Under the pieces are notes generated by a model. The model was not told where the DNA came from. It did not search any database and saw only the letters and a list, made by a program, of their open reading frames with translations. A stretch of 6,104 bases of DNA from Lawsonibacter sp. GTDB lineage: Bacteria; Bacillota; Clostridia; Oscillospirales; Oscillospiraceae. Within the stretch, counting starts at the first letter, position 1, and each line of letters begins with the position of its first letter. Of the stretch, positions 5,233 to 6,104 are shown piece by piece. The stretch is from NCBI GenBank assembly GCA_020025455.1, contig JAHHSC010000080.1:1-6104 (forward strand). The letters run 5' to 3'. The translations under genes and the position numbers were made by a program.

Positions 5233-6104
5233 ATGATCTGTTCACTCTGCCCCCGCAACTGCCACGCCCTCCGGGATGAGACACAGGGCCTTGGCTACTG
5301 CCATATGCCCGCCGTGCCGCTGCTGGCCCGGGCCGCCCTCCACCCGTGGGAGGAGCCGCCCATCTCCGGCACCAGAGGTTCCGGCACCATCTTTTTCTCC
5401 GGCTGCACGCTGGGGTGTGTGTTCTGCCAAAACGACAAAATCAGCCACCAGGGCTTTGGCCGGGCGGTAACTCTGGAGCGCCTGGGCCAGATCTGTGACG
5501 AGCTGGTGGCCCAGGGGGCCCACAACATCAACTTTGTCAGCCCCTCCCACTATGCCCATGTGGTGGGAAAGCTGCTGGAGGAGCACCCGCTCCCCGTCCC
5601 CGCGGTCTATAATACCGGCGGCTATGACAAGGTGGAGACCCTTCGGGCGCTGGAGGGCAAAATCCAGATCTATCTGCCTGATTTGAAGTACCTGGACCGC
5701 CGGACGGCCCAGCGCTACTCCGATGCTTCTGACTACCCGGAGGTGGCCACCGCCGCCATTCAGGAGATGTACCGCCAGGTTGGCCCCTGCCAGTTCGACG
5801 AAACCGGCATGATGACCCGCGGCCTTATCATCCGCCACCTGATTCTGCCCGGACAGGTGAACCAGGCCAAGGCCGTGATGGACTGGGTCAGTGAGAACTT
5901 CCCCAAAGGCTCCGTCCTTTTCTCCCTTATGAGTCAGTTCACCCCCTGGGGCGACCTGGCCGCCTGCCCGGAGGTAAACCGCAAGCTGCGCCGGGGTGAG
6001 CGGGAGAGCGCCGCGGCCTATATGCGCGCCCTGGACCTGCCCGGCTTCTGCCAGGAGGCCACCAGCGCCAAGGAGGAATATACACCCCCCTTCGATCTGA
6101 CCGG
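5233..6104 (+). CDS. Radical SAM protein, PflX-like (COG1313) family, 3' end outside window
   Basis: An open frame of 290 residues without a stop before the window edge. It matches the uncharacterised PflX-like family, which is related to pyruvate formate-lyase activating enzymes but has no proven substrate. The radical SAM cluster motif CTLGCVFC (Cys58, Cys62, Cys65; C-x3-C-x2-C) is preceded by the family's N-terminal cysteines CSLCPRNC...YC (Cys3, Cys6, Cys10, Cys23), which could bind a second metal centre. Other family landmarks are ALHPWEEPPISGTRGSGT (35-52), GAHNINFVSPSHY (95-107), VYNTGGYDKVETL (125-137), IYLPDLKY (146-153), GLIIRHLILPG (197-207) and SLMSQFTPWGD (231-241). The last visible residues, TSAKEEYTPPFDLT, resemble the family's C-terminal tail, so probably only a few codons are missing. 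ATG at 5233 has GAGG 8 bases upstream and lies 14 bp after mutY, so the two are likely co-transcribed. Confidence 0.9.
   Translation, partial: MICSLCPRNCHALRDETQGLGYCHMPAVPLLARAALHPWEEPPISGTRGSGTIFFSGCTLGCVFCQNDKISHQGFGRAVTLERLGQICDELVAQGAHNINFVSPSHYAHVVGKLLEEHPLPVPAVYNTGGYDKVETLRALEGKIQIYLPDLKYLDRRTAQRYSDASDYPEVATAAIQEMYRQVGPCQFDETGMMTRGLIIRHLILPGQVNQAKAVMDWVSENFPKGSVLFSLMSQFTPWGDLAACPEVNRKLRRGERESAAAYMRALDLPGFCQEATSAKEEYTPPFDLT

Noticed and set aside
5242..5838. 198-codon open frame on the minus strand
   Set aside because: It is the antisense shadow of the radical SAM gene, whose plus-strand frame carries the family motifs and stays open to the window edge.
1..6104. CRISPR arrays, insertion sequences, tRNA or rRNA genes, phage or defence genes
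   Set aside because: I looked for regular repeats, terminal inverted repeats, transposase motifs and tRNA-like folds and found none; genes are tightly packed housekeeping genes.

Overview
The window is GC-rich, compact bacterial DNA carrying ordinary housekeeping genes. Strong AGGAGG-type ribosome binding sites, intrinsic terminators and the character of the proteins point to a high-GC Clostridia member. My best guess is Oscillospiraceae or a relative of Flavonifractor, Pseudoflavonifractor or Intestinimonas; this is inference, since no search was possible. I see no mobile element, CRISPR array, tRNA or rRNA.

Layout: (1) 1-245 is the 3' end of asparaginyl-tRNA synthetase (asnS, +), followed by a strong hairpin terminator at 264-304. 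(2) 320-1249 (-) is a D-2-hydroxyacid dehydrogenase family gene that converges on that terminator. (3) 1250-1389 is a divergent promoter region: a consensus-like leftward promoter for the dehydrogenase and a rightward promoter for recG, with their -35 boxes 14 bp apart. (4) 1390-3471 (+) is recG, followed 12 bp later by a small cysteine-rich C-GCAxxG-C-C family gene (3484-3873). (5) 3874-4171 is the only long intergenic stretch. It holds a 19-bp hairpin and then a very AT-rich island with two copies of the inverted repeat GTTAAA-nn-TTTAAC, which resemble tandem Rex operators. (6) 4172-5218 (+) is mutY, starting at TTG, followed 14 bp later by a radical SAM gene of the PflX-like (COG1313) family that runs off the right edge.

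Together these are translation (asnS), genome maintenance (recG, mutY) and redox or iron-sulfur proteins: a dehydrogenase, a Cys-rich putative redox protein, MutY with a 4Fe-4S cluster, and a radical SAM enzyme with extra N-terminal cysteines. No classical defence system is visible. The least expected signal is the paired Rex-like operator in the AT island upstream of the mutY-radical SAM pair. If real, it would tie a DNA repair gene and an uncharacterised radical SAM enzyme to the NADH/NAD+ state.
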